Assembly: GCF_015680405.1 (NCBI RefSeq) | Contig: NZ_JADLJS010000041.1 | Location: 1 to 49,368 of the forward strand | DNA from: Pseudomonas pudica | GTDB taxonomy: Bacteria > Pseudomonadota > Gammaproteobacteria > Pseudomonadales > Pseudomonadaceae | DNA length: 49,368 nt | Reading direction: 5' to 3' | Shown here: positions 15,113 to 22,749 of the stretch, piece after piece | Layout: each line of letters starts with the position of its first letter | How positions within the stretch are numbered: the first letter of the stretch is position 1 | Notes under the pieces: generated by a model | The model's database searches: none | Told to the model about the DNA's origin: nothing | The model's input: the letters and a program-made list of their open reading frames with translations, nothing else | Program-made: the position numbers and the translations under genes

Positions 15113-15643
15113 ATGGCCAAGATCGCCCCGCAATTGCCAATCGAAGTAGACAGCGAGACCGGTGTCTGGACCAGCGACGCCTTGCCGATGCTGTATGTGC
15201 CGCGCCATTTCTTCGTCAACAACCACATGGGCATCGAAGAAGTCCTGGGCGCCGACAAGTATGCCGAGATCCTCTACAAGGCCGGCTACAAGTCCGCCTG
15301 GCACTGGTGTGAAAAAGAAGCTGAGTGCCATGGCCTGGAAGGCGTGGCGGTGTTCGAGCACTACATGAAGCGCCTGAGCCAGCGTGGCTGGGGCCTGTTC
15401 GAGATCCAGGACATCGACCTCGACAAGGGAACCTGCAGCGTCAAGCTCAAGCACTCCGCGTTCGTGTACGTCTATGGCAAGTGCGGCCGCAAGGTCGACT
15501 ACATGTTCACCGGCTGGTTCGCCGGCGCCATGGACCAGATTCTCGCTGCCCGCGGCAGCTCGATCCGCACTGTGGCCGAACAGGTCTATGGCGGGTCGGA
15601 AGAAGGTCACGAAGATGGCCTGTTCGTCGTCAAGCCGTTGTAA
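15113..15643 (+). CDS. DUF5943 / 4-vinyl-reductase-like protein of the dimethylglycine operon
   Basis: A 176-residue soluble protein without signal peptide, second gene of the operon, 15 bases ahead of dgcA. The pattern PRHFFVNNHMGIEEVLG...ILYKAGYKSAWHW resembles small V4R-type ligand- or metal-binding domains; two cysteines are visible (HWCEKEAECHG) plus one in YGKCGRK. It is a constant neighbour of dgcA in Pseudomonas, so a helper role in dimethylglycine oxidation (cofactor or one-carbon handling) is a reasonable guess, but no biochemical function is known to me. The start is preceded by TATGGAG about ten bases upstream. Confidence 0.8.
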   Translation: MAKIAPQLPIEVDSETGVWTSDALPMLYVPRHFFVNNHMGIEEVLGADKYAEILYKAGYKSAWHWCEKEAECHGLEGVAVFEHYMKRLSQRGWGLFEIQDIDLDKGTCSVKLKHSAFVYVYGKCGRKVDYMFTGWFAGAMDQILAARGSSIRTVAEQVYGGSEEGHEDGLFVVKPL

Positions 15644-15658
15644 GCCGGAGATAGCGTC

Positions 15659-17719
15659 ATGGCATTCGAAGCAATGTTCCAGCCGATCCAGATCGGCAAA
15701 CTGACCATCCGCAACCGTGTGCTCAGCACCGCGCACGCCGAGGTCTACGCCACTGACGGCGGCATGACGACCGACCGCTACGTGAAGTACTACGAAGAAA
15801 AGGCCAAGGGCGGTATCGGCCTGGCGATCTGCGGCGGCTCGTCGGTGGTGGCCATCGACAGCCCGCAGGAGTGGTGGTCGTCGGTCAACCTGTCGACCGA
15901 CCGCATCATCCCGCACTTCCAGAACCTGGCTGACGCCATGCACAAGCATGGCGCCAAGATCATGATCCAGATTACCCACATGGGCCGTCGCTCGCGTTGG
16001 GACGGCTTCAACTGGCCGACCCTGATGTCGCCGTCGGGTATCCGTGAACCCGTGCACCGCGCCACCTGCAAGACCATCGAGGTGGAAGAGATCTGGCGCG
16101 TGATCGGCAACTACGCGCAAGCTGCCCGCCGCGCCAAGGAAGGTGGCCTGGACGGCGTGGAACTGTCGGCCGTGCACCAGCACATGATCGACCAGTTCTG
16201 GAGCCCGCGCGTCAACAAGCGTACCGACGAATGGGGCGGCACCTTCGAAGGCCGCATGAAGTTCGGCCTGGAAGTACTGAAGGCCGTACGCGCCGAAGTC
16301 GGTGACGATTTTTGCGTGGGCATGCGTATCTGTGGCGACGAGTTCCACCCCGATGGCCTCAGTCACGAGGACATGAAGCAGATCGCCGCCTACTACGACG
16401 CCACCGGCATGATCGATTTCATCGGCGTGGTCGGCTCGGGTTGCGACACCCATAACACCCTGGCCAACGTCATCCCCAACATGAGCTACCCGCCGGAGCC
16501 GTTCCTGCACCTGGCCGCCGGCATCAAGGAAGTGGTCAAGGTCCCGGTACTGCACGCGCAGAACATCAAGGACCCGAACCAGGCCACGCGCATCCTGGAA
16601 GGCGGCTATGTCGACATGGTCGGCATGACCCGCGCGCACATCGCCGACCCGCACCTGATCGCCAAGATCAAGATGGGCCAGGTCGACCAGATCAAGCAGT
16701 GCGTCGGTGCCAACTACTGCATCGACCGCCAGTATCAGGGCCTGGACGTGCTGTGCATCCAGAACGCCGCGACCTCCCGCGAATACATGGGGGTGCCGCA
16801 CATCATCGAGAAGACCACCGGGCCCAAGCGCAAGGTCGTCATCGTCGGCGCCGGCCCTGCCGGTATGGAAGCGGCCCGCGTGGCTGCCGAGCGCGGCCAC
16901 GACGTGACCGTGTTCGAGAAGAAGGACCAGATCGGCGGGCAGATCACCATCGCCGCCAAGGCGCCGCAGCGCGACCAGATCGCCGGTATCACTCGCTGGT
17001 ACCAGCTGGAGTTCGCCCGCCTGAAGATTGACCTGCGCCTTGGCACCGCCGCTGACGTGGCGACCATCCAGGACCTGCGCCCGGACATCATCGTGCTGGC
17101 GGTGGGTGGGCATTCGTTCCTGGAGCAGAACGAGCACTGGGGCGCCGCCGAAGGGCTGGTGGTCAGCAGCTGGGATGTGCTCGACGGCAAGGTTGCGCCG
17201 GGCAAGAACGTGCTGGTGTACGACACCATCTGCGAGTTCACCGGCATGTCGGTGGCTGACTTCATCGCCGACAAGGGCAGCCAGGTGGAGATCGTCACCG
17301 ACGACATCAAGCCGGGCGTGGCCATGGGCGGTACTACCTTCCCGACCTACTACCGCAGCATGTATCCGAAAGAAGTGATCATGACCGGCGACATGATGCT
17401 GGAAAAGGTCTACCGCGAAGGCGACAAGCTGGTGGCGGTGCTGGAAAACGAATACACCGGCGCCAAGGAAGAGCGTGTGGTCGACCAGGTGGTGGTGGAG
17501 AACGGCGTGCGTCCTGACGAGCAGCTGTACTACGCACTGAAGGAAGGTTCGCGCAACAAAGGCCAGATCGACGTGGAGGCGCTGTTCGCCATCAAGCCAC
17601 AGCCGATCCTCAGCCAGCCGGGCGAAGGCTACCTGCTGTACCGCATCGGCGACTGCGTGGCCCAGCGCAACGTGCATGCGGCGATCTACGACGCCTTGCG
17701 CCTGTGCAAGGACTTCTGA
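15659..17719 (+). CDS. dgcA: Dimethylglycine demethylase subunit DgcA
   Basis: A 686-residue flavoprotein of the trimethylamine dehydrogenase/old yellow enzyme type that, with DgcB, oxidatively demethylates dimethylglycine to sarcosine. Residues about 1-350 form the FMN barrel (FQPIQIGKLTIRNRVLSTAHAE; HMGRRSRWDG; HQHMIDQFWSPRVNKRTDEWGG). The iron-sulfur region CVGANYCIDR...VLCIQNA follows, then an FAD/NAD-type fold (VVIVGAGPAGMEAARVAAERGH at about 390). In trimethylamine dehydrogenase the cluster motif is C-x2-C-x2-C; here the second Cys is Ala, leaving three. The start has CCGGAGATAGC upstream. Electrons presumably pass to DgcB and then the adjacent ETF. Confidence 0.93.
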   Translation: MAFEAMFQPIQIGKLTIRNRVLSTAHAEVYATDGGMTTDRYVKYYEEKAKGGIGLAICGGSSVVAIDSPQEWWSSVNLSTDRIIPHFQNLADAMHKHGAKIMIQITHMGRRSRWDGFNWPTLMSPSGIREPVHRATCKTIEVEEIWRVIGNYAQAARRAKEGGLDGVELSAVHQHMIDQFWSPRVNKRTDEWGGTFEGRMKFGLEVLKAVRAEVGDDFCVGMRICGDEFHPDGLSHEDMKQIAAYYDATGMIDFIGVVGSGCDTHNTLANVIPNMSYPPEPFLHLAAGIKEVVKVPVLHAQNIKDPNQATRILEGGYVDMVGMTRAHIADPHLIAKIKMGQVDQIKQCVGANYCIDRQYQGLDVLCIQNAATSREYMGVPHIIEKTTGPKRKVVIVGAGPAGMEAARVAAERGHDVTVFEKKDQIGGQITIAAKAPQRDQIAGITRWYQLEFARLKIDLRLGTAADVATIQDLRPDIIVLAVGGHSFLEQNEHWGAAEGLVVSSWDVLDGKVAPGKNVLVYDTICEFTGMSVADFIADKGSQVEIVTDDIKPGVAMGGTTFPTYYRSMYPKEVIMTGDMMLEKVYREGDKLVAVLENEYTGAKEERVVDQVVVENGVRPDEQLYYALKEGSRNKGQIDVEALFAIKPQPILSQPGEGYLLYRIGDCVAQRNVHAAIYDALRLCKDF

Positions 17720-17749
17720 TCGAGAAAAATCGTCGCCACCGGGCGCGGT

Positions 17750-17842
17750 CCCTGTGGGAGCGGGTTCACCCGCGAAAGCGTCAGCACAAGCAACAAAGTT
17801 GTCTGATCTGACGCATTCGCGGGTAAACCCGCTCCCACAAGG
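17750..17842. repeat. Inverted pair of REP elements between dgcA and dgcB
   Basis: Facing copies of TGTGGGAGCGGGTTCACCCG and complement inside the dgc operon. A further TGTGGGAGC fragment at 17883-17891 overlaps the dgcB ribosome binding site. Confidence 0.88.
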
Positions 17843-17896
17843 GGCCAATCCCATCTTCAGAGTGGCGCAAGAATCCAGCTGTTGTGGGAGCCTCCC

Positions 17897-19849
17897 ATGT
17901 TGAACACCCTTCTACCTATCCTGCTGTTCGCTGCCCTTGGCCTGGCAGTGCTCGGCGCCCTGCGCCGGGTGCGCATGTGGCGGCGTGGCCGGCCGTCCAA
18001 GGTCAACCTGATCGGCGGCCTGCTGGCCATGCCGCGCCGTTACCTGGTGGACCTGCACCATGTGGTCGAGCGCGACAAGTACATGTCCAAGACCCACGTG
18101 GCCACCGCTGGCGGCTTCGTGCTGTCGGCCGTGCTGGCGATCCTTGTGCACGGCTTCGGCCTGCAGAGCAAGATTCTCGGCTACGCGTTGCTGGTGGCTA
18201 CCGTGATCATGTTCAGCGGCGCCATCTTCGTCTTCAAGCGCCGCCTCAACCCGCCTTCGCGCCTGTCCAAGGGCCCGTGGATGCGCCTGCCGAAGAGCCT
18301 GCTGGCGTTTGCCGTGAGCTTCTTCATCGCCACCTTGCCGGTCGCCGGCATCCTGCCGGCCAACACCGGTGGCTGGGTGATGGTGGGCATTCTCGGCCTG
18401 GGCGTGCTGTGGGGCGTGTCGGAGCTGTTCTTCGGCATGACCTGGGGCGGCCCGATGAAACACGCCTTCGCCGGTGCCCTGCACCTGGCCTGGCACCGCC
18501 GCGCCGAACGCTTCGGCGGCGGCCGCTCCACCGGCCTCAAGCCGCTGGACCTGGAAGACCCGAACGCGCCGCTGGGCGTGGAAAAGCCGGTGGACTTCAC
18601 CTGGAACCAGCTGCTGGGCTTCGACGCCTGCGTGCAGTGCGGTAAATGCGAAGCCATGTGCCCGGCCTTTGCTGCCGGCCAGCCGCTGAACCCGAAAAAG
18701 CTCATCCAGGACATGGTCATCGGCCTGGCCGGTGGCACCGATGCGCAGTTCGCCGGCAGCCCATACCCGGGCAAACCGATCGGTGAGCATGGCGGCCACC
18801 CGCACCAGCCGATCGTCAATGGCCTGGTCGACGCCGAAACGCTGTGGTCGTGCACCACCTGCCGTGCCTGCGTCGAGGAATGCCCGATGATGATCGAGCA
18901 CGTCGATGCCATCGTCGACATGCGCCGTCACCTCACCCTGGAAAAAGGCGCTACCCCGAACAAGGGTGCCGAAGTGCTGGACAACCTGATCGCTACCGAC
19001 AACCCGGGCGGCTTCGCCCCCGGTGGCCGCATGAACTGGGCCGCCGACCTCAACCTGCAACTGCTGTCGGAGGTGAAAACCACCGAGGTGCTGTTCTGGG
19101 TCGGTGACGGTGCCTTCGACATGCGCAACCAGCGCACCTTGCGCTCGTTCGTCAAAGTGCTCAAGGCTTCGGGCGTGGACTTTGCCGTGCTCGGCCTGGA
19201 AGAGCGCGATAGCGGCGACGTGGCTCGCCGTCTGGGCGATGAGGCGACCTTCCAGCAATTGGCCAAACGCAATATCCAGACCCTGGCCAAATACAAGTTC
19301 CAGCGCATCGTCACCTGTGACCCGCACAGCTTCCATGTGCTGAAGAACGAGTACGGCGCCCTGGGCGGCGACTATCAGGTGCAGCACCACAGTACCTACA
19401 TCGCCGAACTGATCGCGGCCAACAAGCTCAACCTTGGCCAGCACAAGGGTGGCAGCGTCACCTACCACGACCCGTGCTACCTGGGCCGTTACAACGGTGA
19501 GTACGAAGCTCCACGGGCTGTGCTCAAAGCCCTGGGTATCGAAGTGCGCGAGATGCAGCGCTCCGGCTTCCGTTCCCGCTGCTGCGGCGGTGGCGGCGGT
19601 GCGCCGATCACCGACATCCCGGGCAAGCAGCGTATCCCGGACATGCGCATGGACGACATCCGCGAGACCGAGGCCGAACTGGTAGCCGTGGGGTGCCCAC
19701 AGTGCACCGCCATGCTCGAAGGCGTGGTCGAACCGCGCCCACAGATCAAGGACCTGGCCGAGCTGGTGGCCGACGTGCTGATCGAAGCGGACGCGCCCTC
19801 TGCCCCAAAGCCGCAAACGGCCAAACGTGAACCTGCGGAGGTGCACTGA
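17897..19849 (+). CDS. dgcB: Dimethylglycine demethylase subunit DgcB, membrane iron-sulfur protein
   Basis: A 650-residue protein that links dimethylglycine oxidation to the electron-transfer flavoprotein and respiratory chain. It starts with a hydrophobic helix (LLPILLFAALGLAVLGAL) and has three or four more membrane segments up to about residue 190. Two ferredoxin-type cluster motifs follow: CVQCGKCEAMCP (about 244-255) and CTTCRACVEECP (about 317-328). The C-terminal half carries HdrD/GlcF-like cysteine-rich segments (DPCYLGRYNG; CCGGGGGAP; GCPQCTAM). The start at 17897 follows GTGGGAG, a site that looks derived from a REP element. The stop codon shares one base with the start of the ETF alpha gene, showing tight coupling. 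Confidence 0.92.
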   Translation: MLNTLLPILLFAALGLAVLGALRRVRMWRRGRPSKVNLIGGLLAMPRRYLVDLHHVVERDKYMSKTHVATAGGFVLSAVLAILVHGFGLQSKILGYALLVATVIMFSGAIFVFKRRLNPPSRLSKGPWMRLPKSLLAFAVSFFIATLPVAGILPANTGGWVMVGILGLGVLWGVSELFFGMTWGGPMKHAFAGALHLAWHRRAERFGGGRSTGLKPLDLEDPNAPLGVEKPVDFTWNQLLGFDACVQCGKCEAMCPAFAAGQPLNPKKLIQDMVIGLAGGTDAQFAGSPYPGKPIGEHGGHPHQPIVNGLVDAETLWSCTTCRACVEECPMMIEHVDAIVDMRRHLTLEKGATPNKGAEVLDNLIATDNPGGFAPGGRMNWAADLNLQLLSEVKTTEVLFWVGDGAFDMRNQRTLRSFVKVLKASGVDFAVLGLEERDSGDVARRLGDEATFQQLAKRNIQTLAKYKFQRIVTCDPHSFHVLKNEYGALGGDYQVQHHSTYIAELIAANKLNLGQHKGGSVTYHDPCYLGRYNGEYEAPRAVLKALGIEVREMQRSGFRSRCCGGGGGAPITDIPGKQRIPDMRMDDIRETEAELVAVGCPQCTAMLEGVVEPRPQIKDLAELVADVLIEADAPSAPKPQTAKREPAEVH

Positions 19850-21081
19850 TGAGCGACATTATCCGCCGCGACCCACGCGCCGAGTGGATCGCCCGTAACC
19901 GTCTGCACCCGCTGCATGCAGCGATGCAGACGCAGCAGACCAGCTGGATGGGGCCCAACGGCCTCATCCGCAAGAACCCCCATGCGATTGCCGCAGGCTT
20001 CATCGGCCCGGCCGGCATCAAGCGCATCGACCGCAGCGGCGCCCAGCAGGGCACTGCCGTGGGCGGGCGACGCACGGCGGCGGTTGAGGTCAAGCTGCCG
20101 CTGCACCAGGTACCTGCGCCGGCGTTCTACATTGCCGTGGTGCCGGACATGGTCGGTGGCCGCCTGAGCAGCCACGACCGCGACCTGCTCGGCCTGGCCC
20201 ACAGCCTGGCCGGCAGCGACGGTGCGGTGCTGGCAGTGGTGTTTGGCGAGCACAAGGAAAGCAACTTTTCCACAGCCGGGGTCGACCGCCTGCTGGCCAT
20301 CGAAGGCGAGGCTTTCGAAGGTTATGCACCGGAGCAACTGGTACAAGGCCTGCGGGCTGTGGATAACCAGTTCACCCCGCGCCACTGGCTGCTGCCCGAC
20401 AGCCGCACCGGTGGTGGCGAACTGGGCCGGCGCCTGGGCGCGGCACTGGGCGAGCGCCCGGCGACGCGGGTATGGCAGGTCAAGGACGGCCAGTGCATCG
20501 GCCGTGCCGGTGCCGGCCAGCAGGATCTGCAGCGCGCCGTACCACGCTTGATTCTGGCGGCGGCCGAGTGCGCCGAGCCGGTCAGCGAAACCCGTCACGA
20601 AGCGCTACCGGTGGAGTTGTCCACAAGCGTTGCGCGCAGCCTGTCGCGGATCGAAGACCTGGGCTCGGTGGCCGTGGACCCGGCCACCATTGCCATGGCC
20701 GAGGCCGAGTTCATCGTCTCGGGCGGCAACGGGGTCAAGGATTGGGACCTTTATCACAAGGCCACTGCGGCCCTCGGCGCCACCGAAGGCGCCTCGCGGG
20801 TGGCGGTGGACGACGGCTTCATGCCCCGTAACCGTCAGGTGGGTGCCACCGGTACCTGGGTTACCGCGCGGGTCTACGTGGCTGTGGGTATCTCGGGCGC
20901 GATCCAGCACCTGCAGGGCATCGGCGCCTGCGACAAAGTGGTGGCGATCAACATGGACCCGGGCTGCGACATGATCAAACGGGCCGACCTGTCGGTAATT
21001 GGCGACAGTTCGGCGATTCTCCAGGCACTGATCGAGGCTGTGGACAACTACCGCAGCGGCGGCCAGCGCGACGCGGCATAA
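19849..21081 (+). CDS. etfA: Electron transfer flavoprotein alpha subunit (dgc-associated)
   Basis: A 410-residue ETF alpha protein that accepts electrons from dimethylglycine oxidation. The C-terminal FAD-binding domain is clear (SGGNGVKDWDLYHKATAAL; ARVYVAVGISGAIQHLQGI; VVAINMDPGCDMIKRADLSVIGD). The N-terminal part is longer than in the general housekeeping ETF (about 310 residues). Start overlaps the dgcB stop by one base. Several DnaA-box-like 9-mers fall in this coding sequence (20266, 20358, 20617, 21039). Other chromosomal etfAB copies probably serve beta-oxidation; this one is dedicated by context. Confidence 0.92.
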   Translation: MSDIIRRDPRAEWIARNRLHPLHAAMQTQQTSWMGPNGLIRKNPHAIAAGFIGPAGIKRIDRSGAQQGTAVGGRRTAAVEVKLPLHQVPAPAFYIAVVPDMVGGRLSSHDRDLLGLAHSLAGSDGAVLAVVFGEHKESNFSTAGVDRLLAIEGEAFEGYAPEQLVQGLRAVDNQFTPRHWLLPDSRTGGGELGRRLGAALGERPATRVWQVKDGQCIGRAGAGQQDLQRAVPRLILAAAECAEPVSETRHEALPVELSTSVARSLSRIEDLGSVAVDPATIAMAEAEFIVSGGNGVKDWDLYHKATAALGATEGASRVAVDDGFMPRNRQVGATGTWVTARVYVAVGISGAIQHLQGIGACDKVVAINMDPGCDMIKRADLSVIGDSSAILQALIEAVDNYRSGGQRDAA

Positions 21082-21091
21082 GGGCACGAGC

Positions 21092-21862
21092 ATGAGTACG
21101 AAAGTGATCAGCCTGGTTTCCATCGGTGCCCACCCCAGCTCCGGCCGCGCTCGCCGCGCCGAGCAGGATGCGCGCGCCGTGGAGCTGGGTTTGCAGCTGG
21201 CTGGGGATAACTTGCAGGTGGTGCATGCCGGCGACCCACGGGAAGAGGCGCTGCGCGCCTACCTGGGGATGGGCCTGGACCATCTGGATGTGCTGGAGCA
21301 GCCGGCCGGCGCGGATGTGCTGGGCGTGCTCGGGGATTACCTGCGCGACGCCGGGGCCCAGCTGGTGCTGACTGGCAGCCAGGCCGAGACCGGTGAGGGG
21401 TCGGGCATGTTGCCCTTCCTGCTGGCCGAAAAGCTCGGATGGCCGCTGATTGTCGGGTTGGCTGAAGTGGAGTCGATCGAAAACGGCACCGCCCAGGTAT
21501 TGCAGGCGCTGCCGCGCGGGCAACGGCGTCGGTTGAAGGTGCGCCTGCCGTTGCTGGCGACTGTGGATAACGCTGCGCCCAAGCCGCGCCAGAGCGCTTT
21601 CGGGCCGGCACGCCGGGGTGTGTTGGCGGCACGCAACGTGGCTATTGTCGAAGACGAATTGCTGACTGAAGCCGAATTGCAACCGGCCCGCCCACGGCCC
21701 AAGCGGCTGAAGGTTATCAAGGCCAAGAGCGGTGCTGACCGGATGAAGGCGGCGACGGCCAAGGCCAGTGGCGGCGGAGGCAAGGTGTTGAAGGACGTTT
21801 CGCCACAGGAAGGCGCCGAGGCCATCCTCAAGCTGTTGGTGGAAGAAGGCGTGCTGCGCTAG
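21092..21862 (+). CDS. etfB: Electron transfer flavoprotein beta subunit (dgc-associated)
   Basis: A 256-residue ETF beta protein, partner of the preceding alpha subunit, 10 bases downstream with AAGGGCACGAGC ahead of ATG. The nucleotide-binding domain is visible in VVHAGDPREEALRAYLGMGLDHLDVLEQ and LVLTGSQAETGEGSGMLPFLLAEKLG. The C-terminal tail is basic and Ala/Gly/Lys-rich (KRLKVIKAKSGADRMKAATAKASGGGGK), typical of this subgroup. It is the last gene of the dimethylglycine operon; a REP-like structure and then a long noncoding region follow. Confidence 0.9.
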   Translation: MSTKVISLVSIGAHPSSGRARRAEQDARAVELGLQLAGDNLQVVHAGDPREEALRAYLGMGLDHLDVLEQPAGADVLGVLGDYLRDAGAQLVLTGSQAETGEGSGMLPFLLAEKLGWPLIVGLAEVESIENGTAQVLQALPRGQRRRLKVRLPLLATVDNAAPKPRQSAFGPARRGVLAARNVAIVEDELLTEAELQPARPRPKRLKVIKAKSGADRMKAATAKASGGGGKVLKDVSPQEGAEAILKLLVEEGVLR

Positions 21863-21879
21863 AGCCTCACGCGGTCCCG

Positions 21880-21995
21880 TTGTAGGAGCGGCCTTGTGTC
21901 GCGATGGGTTGCGCAGCAGCCCCGGCAATCTTGACTGGTAGTCGAGATCCTGGGGCCGCGCTGCGGCCCATCGCGACACAAGGCTGCTCCTACAT
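21880..21995. repeat. Inverted REP-like pair (GTAGGAGCGGCCTTGTGTCGC class)
   Basis: Facing copies of TGTAGGAGCGGCCTTGTGTC and its near complement enclose an inner GGGCCGCG-CTGCGGCCC palindrome. This is a different Pseudomonas REP class from the others in the window and probably marks the end of the dgc-etf transcript. Confidence 0.8.
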
Positions 21996-22022
21996 TCCAT
22001 ACACAGTATCAAGCGAATGTTT

Positions 22023-22123
22023 TTGCCCACCAAATCTGTTCGCCAAGGTGTGGATAAAGTGTTGGCGCATGGTCACAGCCCTTGTATCACGTGGCCTCCA
22101 AGCTTTTGATCAAAAAACGATCA
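22023..22123. repeat. DnaA-box repeat unit 1
   Basis: Begins TTGCCCACCAAATCTGTT; exact DnaA box TGTGGATAA at 22049 (26 bases after the unit start); ends in an AT-rich stretch with TGATCAAAAAACGATCA. Confidence 0.65.
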
Positions 22124-22171
22124 GTCTTATCCCTGCCTTCGCATGCAACGCACGCCAGCACCCTCCTGATT

Positions 22172-22275
22172 TTGCCCACAATCGCTGTTAGCCGGTCTGT
22201 GGATAATCTGTTTGATAGCTTCTGTAGGCCTTGTAGTTAAAGGCTTCGGTAGGTTTGTTCAAAAATGATCAAATC
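22172..22275. repeat. DnaA-box repeat unit 2
   Basis: Begins TTGCCCACAATCGCTGTT; exact DnaA box TGTGGATAA at 22198, again 26 bases from the unit start; ends GTTCAAAAATGATCAAATC, matching the AT-rich end of unit 1. Confidence 0.65.
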
Positions 22276-22320
22276 CGGATGAGGTCTTCTTTATCTCCGA
22301 TAATCAGGACCTTGGGGCGC

Positions 22321-22329
22321 TTATCCACA
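22321..22329. promoter_or_regulatory. Exact DnaA box TTATCCACA, opposite orientation
   Basis: Perfect consensus DnaA box between repeat units 2 and 3, in inverted orientation relative to the TGTGGATAA boxes of units 1 and 2. Confidence 0.6.
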
Positions 22330-22353
22330 ACCAGATCGAACAAAACGAATCAA

Positions 22354-22455
22354 TTGCCCACAAACTCTGTTGGTGTCTCTGTGGAAAAAGTGTTCGCGGA
22401 GGCCGCCAAGCCTTTATCAGCAAGGCTTTCAAAGGTTTGGTCAGAAAACGTTCAA
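22354..22455. repeat. DnaA-box repeat unit 3
   Basis: Begins TTGCCCACAAACTCTGTT; one-mismatch DnaA box TGTGGAAAA at 22380, again exactly 26 bases from the unit start; ends AAGGTTTGGTCAGAAAACGT, corresponding to the AT-rich end of the other two units. Confidence 0.65.
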
Positions 22456-22709
22456 TTCGCGATTTAAGCTAGCGGAAGAGCGCCGGGCGGTATTTTCCAC
22501 AGGGCCTGTTCGCCGATCGATGCTCTGGCGCGACATCAAGAAAAACGTCAGCCCGAGACCTGGAACGATTTTCAGCGGGCGAATCAGGAAGGGAAAGCAC
22601 AAGATGGCGCCGCGGAGCGGCTGAGAAAAGGGACGGGAAATGCCGGTTTGTAAGATCGAGGATGAAGCCAACGGAGATTGTCGCGCAGATCCGGAAGTAC
22701 GGTGAGAAG

Positions 22710-22740
22710 ACCAAGCCTGTGAGTTACCCACAGGCTTGGT
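22710..22740 (-). terminator. Hairpin at the end of gbcA
   Basis: Perfect 12-base arms (ACCAAGCCTGTG / CACAGGCTTGGT) with a 7-base loop, 9 bases past the gbcA stop codon. On the minus strand a short CTTCT tail follows, so it is a probable, not textbook, terminator. It contains TTACCCACA, a one-mismatch DnaA box. Confidence 0.65.
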
Positions 22741-22749
22741 TCGCGTGTA

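Larger units (their letters stand above)
21863..22749. other. Long noncoding region with DnaA-box array between etfB and gbcA
   Basis: About 890 bases between convergent genes with no credible protein gene; the small open frames here have unlikely compositions and no ribosome binding sites. Contents in order: a REP-like pair (21880-21995), three imperfect repeat units with DnaA-box-like 9-mers (22023-22455), a TTTTCCACA box (22493), a purine-rich stretch (about 22560-22710), and a hairpin after gbcA (22710-22740). It is more AT-rich than the flanking genes between 22020 and 22460. Confidence 0.7.

Noticed and set aside
15095..17854. 919-codon open frame antisense to dgcA
   Set aside because: High-GC shadow frame rich in His, Val, Asp and Gly, no ribosome binding site, and dgcA on the other strand is unmistakable.
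17912..19846. 644-codon open frame antisense to dgcB
   Set aside because: Shadow frame; His/Gln/Ala-rich, no start signal, and it mirrors the full dgcB gene.
22255..22731. Small open frames in the etfB-gbcA gap
   Set aside because: No ribosome binding site and no family resemblance; they run over the repeat units and terminator, which explain the sequence better.
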